Positions 1 to 5,354 of a DNA stretch of 9,072 nucleotides are shown one piece after another. A model generated the notes under the pieces. The model was not told the origin of the DNA and did not search any database. It saw only the letters and a program-made list of their open reading frames with translations. Origin of the DNA: Methylomonas sp. (lineage in GTDB: Bacteria > Pseudomonadota > Gammaproteobacteria > Methylococcales > Methylomonadaceae); the NCBI GenBank assembly GCA_028688235.1, contig JAQTYP010000115.1, positions 1 through 9,072 on the forward strand, read 5' to 3'. Position numbers and translations under genes: made by a program. The stretch's first letter is position 1. Each line of letters opens with the position of its first letter.

Positions 1-95
1 AAACTGCCAATCGGCTTACCCTTTTGATAGATCAGCAGGCAGGCACGTTCGGTGCGTAACTCGACAAAAGGTTTTTCTAAAAATAGGGTTTGCAT
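1..95 (-). CDS. cas1: Cas1 integrase, N-terminal fragment (runs off left edge)
   Basis: Only 31 codons are visible, beginning at the ATG at 95-93 and continuing past the left edge. The peptide starts MQTLFLEKPFVELRTER and goes on CLLIYQKGKPIGS. This matches the usual Cas1 N-terminus: a short first strand, an 'ELR.ER' segment, then a strand and a 'G..IGS' turn of the N-terminal beta domain. Cas1 is the metal-dependent integrase that, with Cas2, inserts new spacers next to the leader. A GGAG about 8 nt upstream of the ATG (on the minus strand) supports the start. The gene lies just downstream of a CRISPR array and a Csm operon on the same strand, which fits. The catalytic domain is outside the window, so activity cannot be judged. 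The identification rests on a short stretch plus context. Confidence 0.75.
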   Translation of the reverse strand, partial: MQTLFLEKPFVELRTERACLLIYQKGKPIGS

Positions 96-156
96 GCTGG
101 TCTCCAACAGATTGTCTGGACAGCATTGCAACATGATCCAATGGCCAAGTAATGAT

Positions 157-170
157 TAACAAATTTGTTA
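157..170. promoter_or_regulatory. 14-bp perfect palindrome upstream of cas1
   Basis: TAACAAATTTGTTA reads the same on both strands. It sits about 60 bp upstream of the cas1 ATG, in the 176-bp gap between the CRISPR array and cas1. Such a site could be an operator for a dimeric regulator, but no regulator is visible and AT-rich palindromes also occur by chance. I found no convincing -35/-10 pair beside it. Confidence 0.25.
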
Positions 171-198
171 TCGGCTTACTCGGCGTCAGGGCGGATGT

Positions 199-211
199 TT
201 TGATTATCAAA
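199..211. promoter_or_regulatory. 13-bp palindrome TTTGAT-T-ATCAAA
   Basis: A 6-bp inverted repeat around a single T, about 30 bp from the palindrome at 157-170 and in the same cas1 upstream region. Two palindromes close together could form a regulatory region for cas1, but this is only a sequence observation. Nothing else recognisable was seen between 96 and 271. Confidence 0.15.
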
Positions 212-271
212 GAAAAGATCCCGATCCGGAATGACGGCGGTGGAGTAGGGGGGGCACTTTATGTAGCAGGC

Positions 272-307
272 CGAAATATCCCTTCTTATGCAGGGCCGAT
301 ATTCAAT
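272..307 (-). repeat. Degenerate terminal CRISPR repeat
   Basis: Thirty of the 36 bases align with the consensus, with one mismatch (C for T at 297). The six bases at 272-277 (CGAAAT on the plus strand instead of GTCTTA) do not match at all. On the crRNA strand these six are the last bases of the repeat, so the tag sequence is lost. This is the usual decay of a leader-distal repeat. Confidence 0.88.
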
Positions 308-328
308 GCGGTCGTGGAATTAATATGA

Positions 329-336
329 GTGACGTC
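329..336. repeat. Left copy of 8-bp target-site duplication
   Basis: GTGACGTC lies immediately left of the element end GGCTTC and is repeated exactly at 483-490, immediately right of the opposite end GAAGCC. Bases beyond the eight differ on both sides, so the duplication is exactly 8 bp. Confidence 0.75.
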
Positions 337-482
337 GGCTTCCAACTTAAGCCGGGACAGTCCAGAGGTTAAGCCGTTCGTGGTGAGCTTGTCGAACCAT
401 GAATGGCTTAACCGTTCACCCTTCGACAAGCTCAGGACGAACGGTTAAGCCTCCCTCTGTGTCCCGTTTTAAACGAGAAGCC
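337..482. mobile_element. 146-bp palindromic MITE-like element inserted in a CRISPR spacer
   Basis: The whole element is one imperfect inverted repeat with arms of about 70 bp around a small loop near 407-411. Its ends are GGCTTC (337-342) and GAAGCC (477-482). Further in, GCCGGGACAG (351-360) pairs with the CTGTGTCCCG region (457-466), and GAGCTTGTCGAA (385-396) pairs with TTCGACAAGCTC (421-432). It has no coding capacity, so it would need a transposase from elsewhere. Flanking 8-bp direct repeats look like a target-site duplication. The inner core (GAGCTTGTCGAA ... TTCGACAAGCTCAGG) resembles a palindrome I recall as widely dispersed in proteobacterial genomes. Ends beginning GGC and an 8-bp duplication are reminiscent of ISL3- or IS1595-type elements, but that assignment is a guess. 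If transcribed, the RNA would fold into a long hairpin within the array transcript. Confidence 0.75.
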
Positions 483-490
483 GTGACGTC
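483..490. repeat. Right copy of 8-bp target-site duplication
   Basis: GTGACGTC, identical to 329-336. Keeping one copy and deleting the element gives 308-336 plus 491-494, which is 33 bp, exactly the length of the intact neighbouring spacer. Confidence 0.75.
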
Positions 491-494
491 TGGA

Positions 495-530
495 GTCTTA
501 ATCCCTTCTTATGCAGGGCTGATATTCAAT
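495..530 (-). repeat. CRISPR repeat, consensus copy (middle)
   Basis: Identical over 36 bp to the copy at 564-599. On the crRNA strand its end (ATTAAGAC) would form the 5' tag of the crRNA from the interrupted spacer. Confidence 0.93.
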
Positions 531-563
531 TTTAGGAGTCGCCACTATGACGACAGCGCCAGA

Positions 564-599
564 GTCTTAATCCCTTCTTATGCAGGGCTGATATTCAAT
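564..599 (-). repeat. CRISPR repeat, consensus copy (leader-proximal)
   Basis: Identical to 495-530 and separated from it by a 33-bp spacer. It is the first repeat in the direction of transcription, so new spacers would be added at its right-hand side. Confidence 0.93.
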
Positions 600-664
600 A
601 GCTCTCGGCCAAAAAAGCCGATAAATCAAGCCATTACCAGGGTGGTTGACAACGATTCGTGTCA
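600..664 (-). promoter_or_regulatory. Possible short CRISPR leader
   Basis: This 65-bp stretch lies between the card1 stop codon and the first repeat and is where a leader would be expected for leftward transcription. A TTGTCA (minus strand, 646-651) could be a -35 element, but the sequence 17-19 bp downstream (around 621-628) is a poor -10. A small inverted repeat CGGC/GCCG (606-609 and 617-620) encloses an A-run. The array may instead be read through from the cas operon. The space is short for a full leader. Confidence 0.35.
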
Positions 665-1864
665 TCATGACTGAACCTTGCCGCTCATCCATTCCAGAAT
701 TCGATTTTTCATTTGTTTTATTTCACCTCCATCTATCACTTTAATTTTATACTCCTGTGCTCGATTCTTGGTGGCGGCGTCCAGTGTCCGCGCCGATGCC
801 AGCCAGGCGTCGCCGAACAAGCCGCCGGTGCGCCTTTCCAACGTATCCAGTTTATACAAAACGCCGTCGTTTTTGGGTGATCCTTTCTTAAAGTCACTGG
901 TTTTGCATTCAACCATCAACAAGCGGCTGTTGTGCAGAATCAGGCAATCCATTTCGTTTCGGATGTCGTCCTTGGGGTTGCCTGTCTCGGTAAAGAATAC
1001 ATAGGCATAGACCTGCTCGCAACCGAGTTCGCTGGCGGTCAGCCAGACGTATTCCTCCAGCCAGCTGCCGCTGAGGTATTGCGCGCCGTTGGCCTTTTCG
1101 AAAGTCAGGCGTTGCGGATTGCCGCTATCCCATTGACACACGCCGGCTTCGGTGCATTTTTGCAGGGCGGTTTTCCAGGCACCGTGGGGCGTTTTGCCGG
1201 CCAGGAATGTCTGTTCCGGTTGATCCAAAATCGGCGGCTTGCCGCGTTCCTGTTCCGCCAGAGCCTGATGGGCCAGCAGATTGATTACGTTCCAGTATTT
1301 TTCCAAGGGTTCGGCGTTTTGCGCCAGCCAAAAACTGAGCGAACGGCGTTGTCGGGCAATATCTTCCCAGACGTTATCGGCGCGTTTACGTATCTGTTTG
1401 TCCATCGAGAATAAATAACTTTCGATCGACAACACCTTGTCGATGGCGATGGGTTGGCTTTTTTCCTTATATAGCACTTCGATTTGGCCATGTTCGCTGT
1501 CGGTATAGAACACGGGCTCGCTATGGAAGACGTCGTAAAAGCCCAGGGCCATCAATTTGGTGCCGCCGGTGGCATGGTAGGCGATAGGCTGGTTGGGAAA
1601 GCGCCGGTTCAGCTCATCCTCGATTTCCATGGCCCTGTCTTTGATGGCTTCCAGGCCGACGTCGGGCACGTCGTGAAATTGAATGATGTTTTCTTCCCGG
1701 TAACCGGCCAGGTTGGTTAGCAGCTTGACGAATTGCCGGGCGTTGCCTTGCATGGCCTTGGATACGGCCAGCGCGACGACATCAGGCTTGAACTGCATGA
1801 TGGGAATCAGATTGGCCTGGGCTTGGCCTGTGACGATGAGCAAATGGATTGGCGGTGTTTGCAT
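665..1864 (-). CDS. CARF-domain cOA-activated nuclease, Card1/Can2 type (DUF1887)
   Basis: An accessory effector of type III CRISPR systems. An N-terminal CARF domain binds cyclic oligoadenylate made by Cas10 and switches on a C-terminal PD-(D/E)XK nuclease; characterised relatives cut single-stranded nucleic acid and nick DNA. From the chosen ATG the protein is 399 residues. The CARF domain begins at once (IHLLIVTGQ) and has the ligand-loop motif ATGGTK near residue 98-103. The nuclease domain carries GSWLEE (about 266-271), NEMD with Asp306, and VECK with Glu319 and Lys321, followed by LYKLDTL and a GG turn. This order matches the DUF1887/VC1899 family throughout. It has no HEPN motif, so it is not Csm6. 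The start at 1864 leaves 13 nt after cas6; an in-frame ATG at 1900 would overlap cas6 by 23 nt and add 12 residues. Neither has a strong ribosome binding site. The likely activator is cA4, by analogy. Confidence 0.9.
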   Translation of the reverse strand: MQTPPIHLLIVTGQAQANLIPIMQFKPDVVALAVSKAMQGNARQFVKLLTNLAGYREENIIQFHDVPDVGLEAIKDRAMEIEDELNRRFPNQPIAYHATGGTKLMALGFYDVFHSEPVFYTDSEHGQIEVLYKEKSQPIAIDKVLSIESYLFSMDKQIRKRADNVWEDIARQRRSLSFWLAQNAEPLEKYWNVINLLAHQALAEQERGKPPILDQPEQTFLAGKTPHGAWKTALQKCTEAGVCQWDSGNPQRLTFEKANGAQYLSGSWLEEYVWLTASELGCEQVYAYVFFTETGNPKDDIRNEMDCLILHNSRLLMVECKTSDFKKGSPKNDGVLYKLDTLERRTGGLFGDAWLASARTLDAATKNRAQEYKIKVIDGGEIKQMKNRILEWMSGKVQS

Positions 1865-1877
1865 GGATAGACTCAGG

Positions 1878-2840
1878 TTAATGTTGTGCAGTAATGGCAT
1901 AGTGGCCCATGCCGAAGGTGGTTTTGTTGCCGACGTGCAACCATTGGCCTTGTTGCAGTAGCGGCAGGAATGGCGCCAGATCGCCCTCCAGGCGTAGCGT
2001 GCCGATCACGCCGCCGAATGTCATGGTTTGCTTCTGCCGGCTGGAATAACGCTCCCATTGGCACCAGTTGAGTTGGTGATCGGCTTCGACGGCTTCGGCT
2101 GCATGGGCCAGGGCATGGAAGTCCGGGGCTTGGTAGTCGCGGCCGTGGAATTCCTGCAGCAGGTAGTAGCGCCGTACCAGGGCCAGTAAAAAATCCTTGC
2201 CGCGCAGGGCGTTCGATAACACTTTGCCACGGTGCTTGATGCGCAGCGGGGTTCGAAGTTGCAGCGTGATTCGGTCGGTGGCCGGCAAGGGTTCTGGCTG
2301 GAACGGCGGTGCTGGCGACAGGCGGTTTTCGCCGCCCGTAGGATAGATGATTTGTTCAACCGGTTGGCCGGGCTCGAATACCACGTCGGTCAGTTCGGCT
2401 TCTGCGTGTTGGGCCCCCAGTCCGGCTTTCAGCGCCGTTTGCCAGGCGTGAATGACGATGGGCAGATCGTCCACCGCTCGGCCGATCAATACCATGTCGA
2501 AACTGAAGGTATCGCCGGCCTGCAGTTGCCGCCTACCCATCGGCGGCGGTTCGATGACGAAGGCGTTGGGGATTTCGCTGAAGGCTTGAAAAGCGGCGTT
2601 CGCCGGCGGCGGTGTTTCGAAGATTTTGGGATAACTGCATTGCCGGTACAGCAAGCAGGCTTTGCAGTCGTCGCCCCGCGTCACACAGACGCTTTTACGC
2701 AAGGCCCGGCCAAACGCGCCGCGCAGCATGGAGCCGGAATAGAGGTTGAGATTCAACGGCTGCAATACCCGGCAGTTGAATTGGTAGCGGTGGGCGGGGA
2801 GATGGGTCATCTCGGGGTGGTGCTTATTTAACATAGCCAT
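1878..2840 (-). CDS. cas6: Cas6 pre-crRNA processing endoribonuclease (RAMP)
   Basis: Cas6 cuts the long CRISPR transcript within each repeat, giving intermediates with an 8-nt 5' repeat tag. The 320-residue protein shows the features of the Cas6 family with a conserved C-terminal domain: SGSMLRGAFGRAL near residues 35-47, then a four-cysteine cluster (Cys52, Cys59, Cys62, Cys68) ending in YPKIFE, and a C-terminal segment with GVIGTLRLEGDL and the glycine-rich VGNKTTFGMGHY loop. The frame opens at a TTG (2873), but the ATG at 2840 is preferred because GAGAG lies about 7 nt upstream; a second ATG at 2834 is also possible. It lies 13 nt before card1 and 223 bp after yoeB. I cannot assign the catalytic residues from sequence alone. 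Confidence 0.88.
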   Translation of the reverse strand: MAMLNKHHPEMTHLPAHRYQFNCRVLQPLNLNLYSGSMLRGAFGRALRKSVCVTRGDDCKACLLYRQCSYPKIFETPPPANAAFQAFSEIPNAFVIEPPPMGRRQLQAGDTFSFDMVLIGRAVDDLPIVIHAWQTALKAGLGAQHAEAELTDVVFEPGQPVEQIIYPTGGENRLSPAPPFQPEPLPATDRITLQLRTPLRIKHRGKVLSNALRGKDFLLALVRRYYLLQEFHGRDYQAPDFHALAHAAEAVEADHQLNWCQWERYSSRQKQTMTFGGVIGTLRLEGDLAPFLPLLQQGQWLHVGNKTTFGMGHYAITAQH

Positions 2841-2892
2841 TCCAAAACTCTCTAAGGGATGCCGCAGGCGCAAAAATCCCGACGGAAATCAG

Positions 2893-2972
2893 TTCCCCCT
2901 CTTTGAAAAAGAGGGGCTAGGGGAGATTTTTTAAATAAATCCCACTCAATCCCCCTTTTTCAAAGGGGGAAG
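2893..2972. repeat. Dispersed-type palindromic repeat with two hairpins
   Basis: Two hairpins lie in tandem between cas6 and yoeB: CCCCTCTTT (2896-2904) pairs with AAAGAGGGG (2908-2916), and TCCCCCTTT (2950-2958) pairs with AAAGGGGGA (2962-2970). Sequences of the form CCCCCTTTTTCAAAGGGGG are familiar as interspersed repeats in many bacterial genomes. A T-run follows the first hairpin on the plus strand, but genes here run on the minus strand, where neither hairpin has a clean T-tail. The element may weaken read-through from yoeB into cas6. No gene is seen in 2841-3063. Confidence 0.6.
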
Positions 2973-3063
2973 CCAAATAGCCAACTAGTTTGTATGCAAA
3001 AGACCGCACCATTACGCTCCAAAAAGATTTCGCAAAAAAGGTATTTTCAAAAACGTATCCTCC

Positions 3064-3318
3064 CTAATAATGATACCGGCACTGAACGATGGTAATGCTC
3101 GCGGCCTCGGCCTTGTAAACCAGTCGATGTTCGCGGTCTATGCGTCTGGACCAATAGCACGACCAGTTGTGTCTTAACGGTTCCGGATCGCCCAGGCCGG
3201 TAAAGGGGTGGCGTTTGATGTCTTCGATCAAGGTATTGATACGCTTCAGGACTTTTTTATCGGTCGTTTGCCAATACAGGTAATCGTCCCAGGCGGCCGA
3301 AGCCCACGCCAATATCAT
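3064..3318 (-). CDS. yoeB: YoeB-family mRNA interferase toxin
   Basis: A type II toxin that binds the ribosome and cleaves mRNA in the A site. The protein has 84 residues, the same length as E. coli YoeB, and shares its landmarks: DDYLYWQ at the start, GDPEPLRHN in the middle, YWSRRIDREHRLVY, and the C-terminal CRYHY. The catalytic residues known for E. coli YoeB (Glu46, Arg65, His83) are present at the same positions, so the toxin looks active. Its ATG overlaps the stop codon of the upstream antitoxin gene (ATGA, 4 nt), the usual arrangement for translational coupling. It lies between csm5 and cas6, inside the type III-A operon, which is unusual for a toxin gene. Confidence 0.95.
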   Translation of the reverse strand: MILAWASAAWDDYLYWQTTDKKVLKRINTLIEDIKRHPFTGLGDPEPLRHNWSCYWSRRIDREHRLVYKAEAASITIVQCRYHY

Positions 3319-3569
3319 GGCTCGATAAGGTCGTGCGGCGTGGTTTTGCCGGCTTCGACTTCCGCAATCGCCTGATTGAGCCGCCGGGCATTGGCGGGGC
3401 TGGCCATCAAATAGGCGGTCTCCTCGAAGGACTTGTAGTCTTCCAGCGACAGAATCACGGCCGGTTTGCCGTTTTGCCGGGTCACCAATACCGGGTTGTG
3501 GTCGTCGTTGACCTTGTCCAGCACGCGCGCCAAATTGCTGCGCAAGGTCGAATAATTGATGGTATCCAT
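3315..3569 (-). CDS. yefM: YefM/Phd-family antitoxin
   Basis: An 84-residue antitoxin that neutralises YoeB and, as in relatives, probably represses its own promoter. The N-terminal half has the Phd/YefM fold signature: INYSTLRSNLARVLDKV, then PVLVTRQNGKPAVILSLEDYKS. The C-terminal part, rich in Ala and Glu (AEVEAGKTTPHD), would wrap the toxin. The ATG at 3569 is preceded by an AGAGGT ribosome binding site. It is followed directly by yoeB with a 4-nt overlap and lies 87 bp after csm5, a gap that contains a promoter candidate, so this pair may be transcribed independently of the cas genes as well as with them. Confidence 0.93.
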   Translation of the reverse strand: MDTINYSTLRSNLARVLDKVNDDHNPVLVTRQNGKPAVILSLEDYKSFEETAYLMASPANARRLNQAIAEVEAGKTTPHDLIEP

Positions 3570-3604
3570 GTCTACCTCTTGAGTGGATGGATAGGGAATT
3601 GTGT

Positions 3605-3633
3605 ATTGTATGAGTACCTATTTTTGTACGCAA
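3605..3633 (-). promoter_or_regulatory. Candidate promoter and operator for yefM-yoeB
   Basis: On the minus strand a -10-like TACAAT (3605-3610) lies 17 bp after TTGCGT (3628-3633), which keeps the TTG of a -35 box. The -10 box ends 35 bp upstream of the yefM ATG. TTGTACG (plus, 3624-3630) and TTGTATG (plus, 3606-3612) lie within it, close to the TGTACA core known from YefM-YoeB operators, and a perfect AACGATCGTT palindrome (3633-3642) adjoins the -35. Autorepression by the YefM-YoeB complex is therefore plausible. The -35 match is weak. Confidence 0.45.
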
Positions 3634-3656
3634 ACGATCGTTCAGCCGCTTTACCT

Positions 3657-5354
3657 TCAACCTTGCAGGTATTTCAACACCTTGCGGCTTCTATCCCTGA
3701 GCTTGACCTTTTGCTTGTTGTCGCCGGCAAAATCCGGCAGCCATTTGCCGGCTTGCTCCATCAGGGATTTGACCGTTTGGGCCACGGCCTTGGCGTCTTC
3801 GCCTTGCCAGCGTCCGCTTTCCAGTTCTTGCAACAGCCGGGTGTCGCGATCTTGCGCCTGGATAGCTTGCAGGAAGGTTTCGATTTCCAGCTCAATGGGG
3901 CTGAGGCCGGCCTGGCGTTGTTGTTCGGCGATACGCGCTTGCTCTGCCGCTTCGGCCTTTGCTTGTTCTTCGGCTTGTCGCCGTTGACGTTCCAATGCTT
4001 GTTGTTGCCGGCGTTGCTCGTCGGCCTGGCGTTTCGCCGCCAGTTCGGCGCGTTGCCGGGCTTGCTGTTCGGCCCATTGCCGGGCCGGGCCTTGTCGAGC
4101 GGCGCAGAGCTCGGCCAGTTCCGGCCATTCGGCGGGCGTGCCGTCGCCGGAGTGGATTTCAACCAGTAGCCAGCCGAAGGGGAGAAGGTTTTGGCGCTGT
4201 TCCTTTGTTTGAGCGGCCAACCATAGCGTTTTGGGTGCGTCGGCATATTCCGGGTTTTGTCCTTTACCGGTCATGATCTTGATATTACCGTTGCGCGCAC
4301 CGGACACGGTGACGGATTCAGCCCCGGAATGGCGACCGACGCGTAATAAGAAAGCTTGGCCAGTTTCAATTTTTTCCTGGCTCGACGCCAAAATCCCCAT
4401 AAAGGTTTTGTATCCTTCCTCGTCGGCATAGCCGCGCTCCTCCAGTAATTTTCGTTCCGCTGTCCAAATGGGCAAATAGAAACGGTTACAAGCATCGGCA
4501 ATCGCTTTGATCGGGAAATGAAATTCTTGCGCCGGAATTTTTTGGCGATCATCGCTTTTGATGGTTTGCAGCGCGAGCTGCCCCTTGAAAGCGCGCGGGT
4601 AAGCCGGCGGTACGCATTCCAAGATTTGATAAAGGTTTTCGCCCATCGCCGCCCGTAATCCGCCTTTTTCATCGACAACGGCGGACTTTTTACGATTGAC
4701 CGCTAGATAGACCTGAGCAGTCGGCAACACTTGAGCGTCATCCCAAGCAGCATCCGAGAGGGCAACCAAACGCAAGGGGTCTTGCTGCAACGACCATTCG
4801 CCCCGCTCGGCATCGAGATACTTGAACAAGCGACCTTGAAAGTCGTGCAGCCCTTTTCGTTCTCGCGCCCGCTGACCTTGATTGACTTTATCCAGCAAGG
4901 CGGTTCTGATCGCCCCTTTGATTGACGAACCGAATAACACCGGTCGCCGAGTCGCCGGATTGTAGGCGGTGCGGTCTATTTCAAGCTTATTCAGGACTTG
5001 TCCGCCGCCACCCTCGCGATTGGCGGCTTGTCCAATCCGGGTCGTATAAAGCCGGGCAATGCCATCTAAAACCGGTATCGCGTTGATAGCCCAGGGTTTC
5101 AACGCTTCGCGACGCCGGTAAAAAAAACCTTGCACGGTCTTTAGCATGTTCTCGTCGGCCCGGCCGGAAACGATGCGGTTCAATTCGTCGCGGTCCTGTT
5201 CGCTCAAGGCCGCCAAGGCTGCGGCACTGTCGAACTCATATAACGTGCCGTCGTCGATGACGTAATTGGTCGGCTCGTAACTCTCGCCGGTGCCGATGTG
5301 GATCGGCGACAGCGGGGTGAAGCTGAGGGTGTAGTTTTGTAGAAATGGGCTCAT
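3657..5354 (-). CDS. csm5: Csm5 RAMP subunit with long C-terminal coiled-coil extension
   Basis: Csm5 caps the 3' end of the crRNA in the type III-A effector and helps crRNA maturation. The N-terminus PLSPIHIGTGESYEP (residues 14-28) followed by YVIDD is typical of Csm5, as are FGSSIKGAIRTALL (141-154) and the later FHFPIKAIADACNRFYLP segment. The protein is 565 residues, clearly longer than the roughly 350-400 usual for Csm5. The extra length is a very Gln/Arg/Glu/Ala-rich segment at about 421-483, predicted by eye to form a long coiled coil, followed by a helical-looking tail of about 80 residues ending RKVLKYLQG. The extension is in frame and no stop interrupts it, so it looks like part of the protein. 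The start codon overlaps the csm4 stop (ATGA); no strong ribosome binding site is present, suggesting translational coupling. Confidence 0.93.
   Translation of the reverse strand: MSPFLQNYTLSFTPLSPIHIGTGESYEPTNYVIDDGTLYEFDSAAALAALSEQDRDELNRIVSGRADENMLKTVQGFFYRRREALKPWAINAIPVLDGIARLYTTRIGQAANREGGGGQVLNKLEIDRTAYNPATRRPVLFGSSIKGAIRTALLDKVNQGQRARERKGLHDFQGRLFKYLDAERGEWSLQQDPLRLVALSDAAWDDAQVLPTAQVYLAVNRKKSAVVDEKGGLRAAMGENLYQILECVPPAYPRAFKGQLALQTIKSDDRQKIPAQEFHFPIKAIADACNRFYLPIWTAERKLLEERGYADEEGYKTFMGILASSQEKIETGQAFLLRVGRHSGAESVTVSGARNGNIKIMTGKGQNPEYADAPKTLWLAAQTKEQRQNLLPFGWLLVEIHSGDGTPAEWPELAELCAARQGPARQWAEQQARQRAELAAKRQADEQRRQQQALERQRRQAEEQAKAEAAEQARIAEQQRQAGLSPIELEIETFLQAIQAQDRDTRLLQELESGRWQGEDAKAVAQTVKSLMEQAGKWLPDFAGDNKQKVKLRDRSRKVLKYLQG

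Larger units (their letters stand above)
272..599 (-). CRISPR. Short type III-A CRISPR array: 3 repeats, 2 spacers, one spacer interrupted
   Basis: Three copies of a 36-bp repeat lie at 272-307, 495-530 and 564-599. The two right-hand copies are identical. On the minus strand the repeat begins ATTGAATATCAGCCC and ends GGGATTAAGAC. The ATTAAGAC end resembles the 8-nt 5' tag of type III crRNAs, so transcription should run right to left, the same way as the cas genes. The leftmost repeat is degenerate at what would be its 3' end, as expected for a terminal repeat far from the leader, and this agrees with the polarity. The right-hand spacer (531-563) is 33 bp. The left-hand interval (308-494) is 187 bp because a 146-bp element is inserted in it; without the insertion it is also 33 bp. 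The array lies between card1 and cas1. Confidence 0.93.

Noticed and set aside
16..210. Minus-strand open frame of 64 codons at the left edge
   Set aside because: A different frame over the cas1 start, which has a good ribosome binding site and a recognisable N-terminus; the 64-codon product is unrecognisable.
308..494. Reading the long interval as two or more spacers with a decayed repeat between them
   Set aside because: No remnant of the 36-bp repeat is visible inside; the inverted-repeat structure, flanking 8-bp duplication and exact 33-bp remainder are better explained by an insertion.
606..620. CGGC/GCCG hairpin after card1 as a terminator
   Set aside because: The stem is only 4 bp, the A-run lies in the loop, and no T-tail follows on the minus strand.
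399..674. Plus-strand open frame of 91 codons over the CRISPR array
   Set aside because: It translates the repeats twice (VLIPSYAGLIFN) and the MITE; this is a repeat artefact, not a gene.
932..1414. Plus-strand open frame of 160 codons opposite card1
   Set aside because: Shadow of the CARF nuclease gene; the product has no recognisable pattern.
665..1864. Calling the CARF protein Csm6
   Set aside because: No HEPN R-x4-6-H motif was seen in the C-terminal half; it has PD-(D/E)XK residues in the DUF1887 arrangement instead.
2232..2831. Plus-strand open frame of 199 codons opposite cas6
   Set aside because: Antisense shadow of cas6, whose motifs are clear; no domain or ribosome binding site was seen.
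3333..4169. Long plus-strand open frame (278 codons) opposite yoeB-yefM and the csm5 3' end
   Set aside because: It runs antisense across three well-supported genes, has no recognisable domain, and reflects the GC-biased codon pattern of the minus-strand genes.
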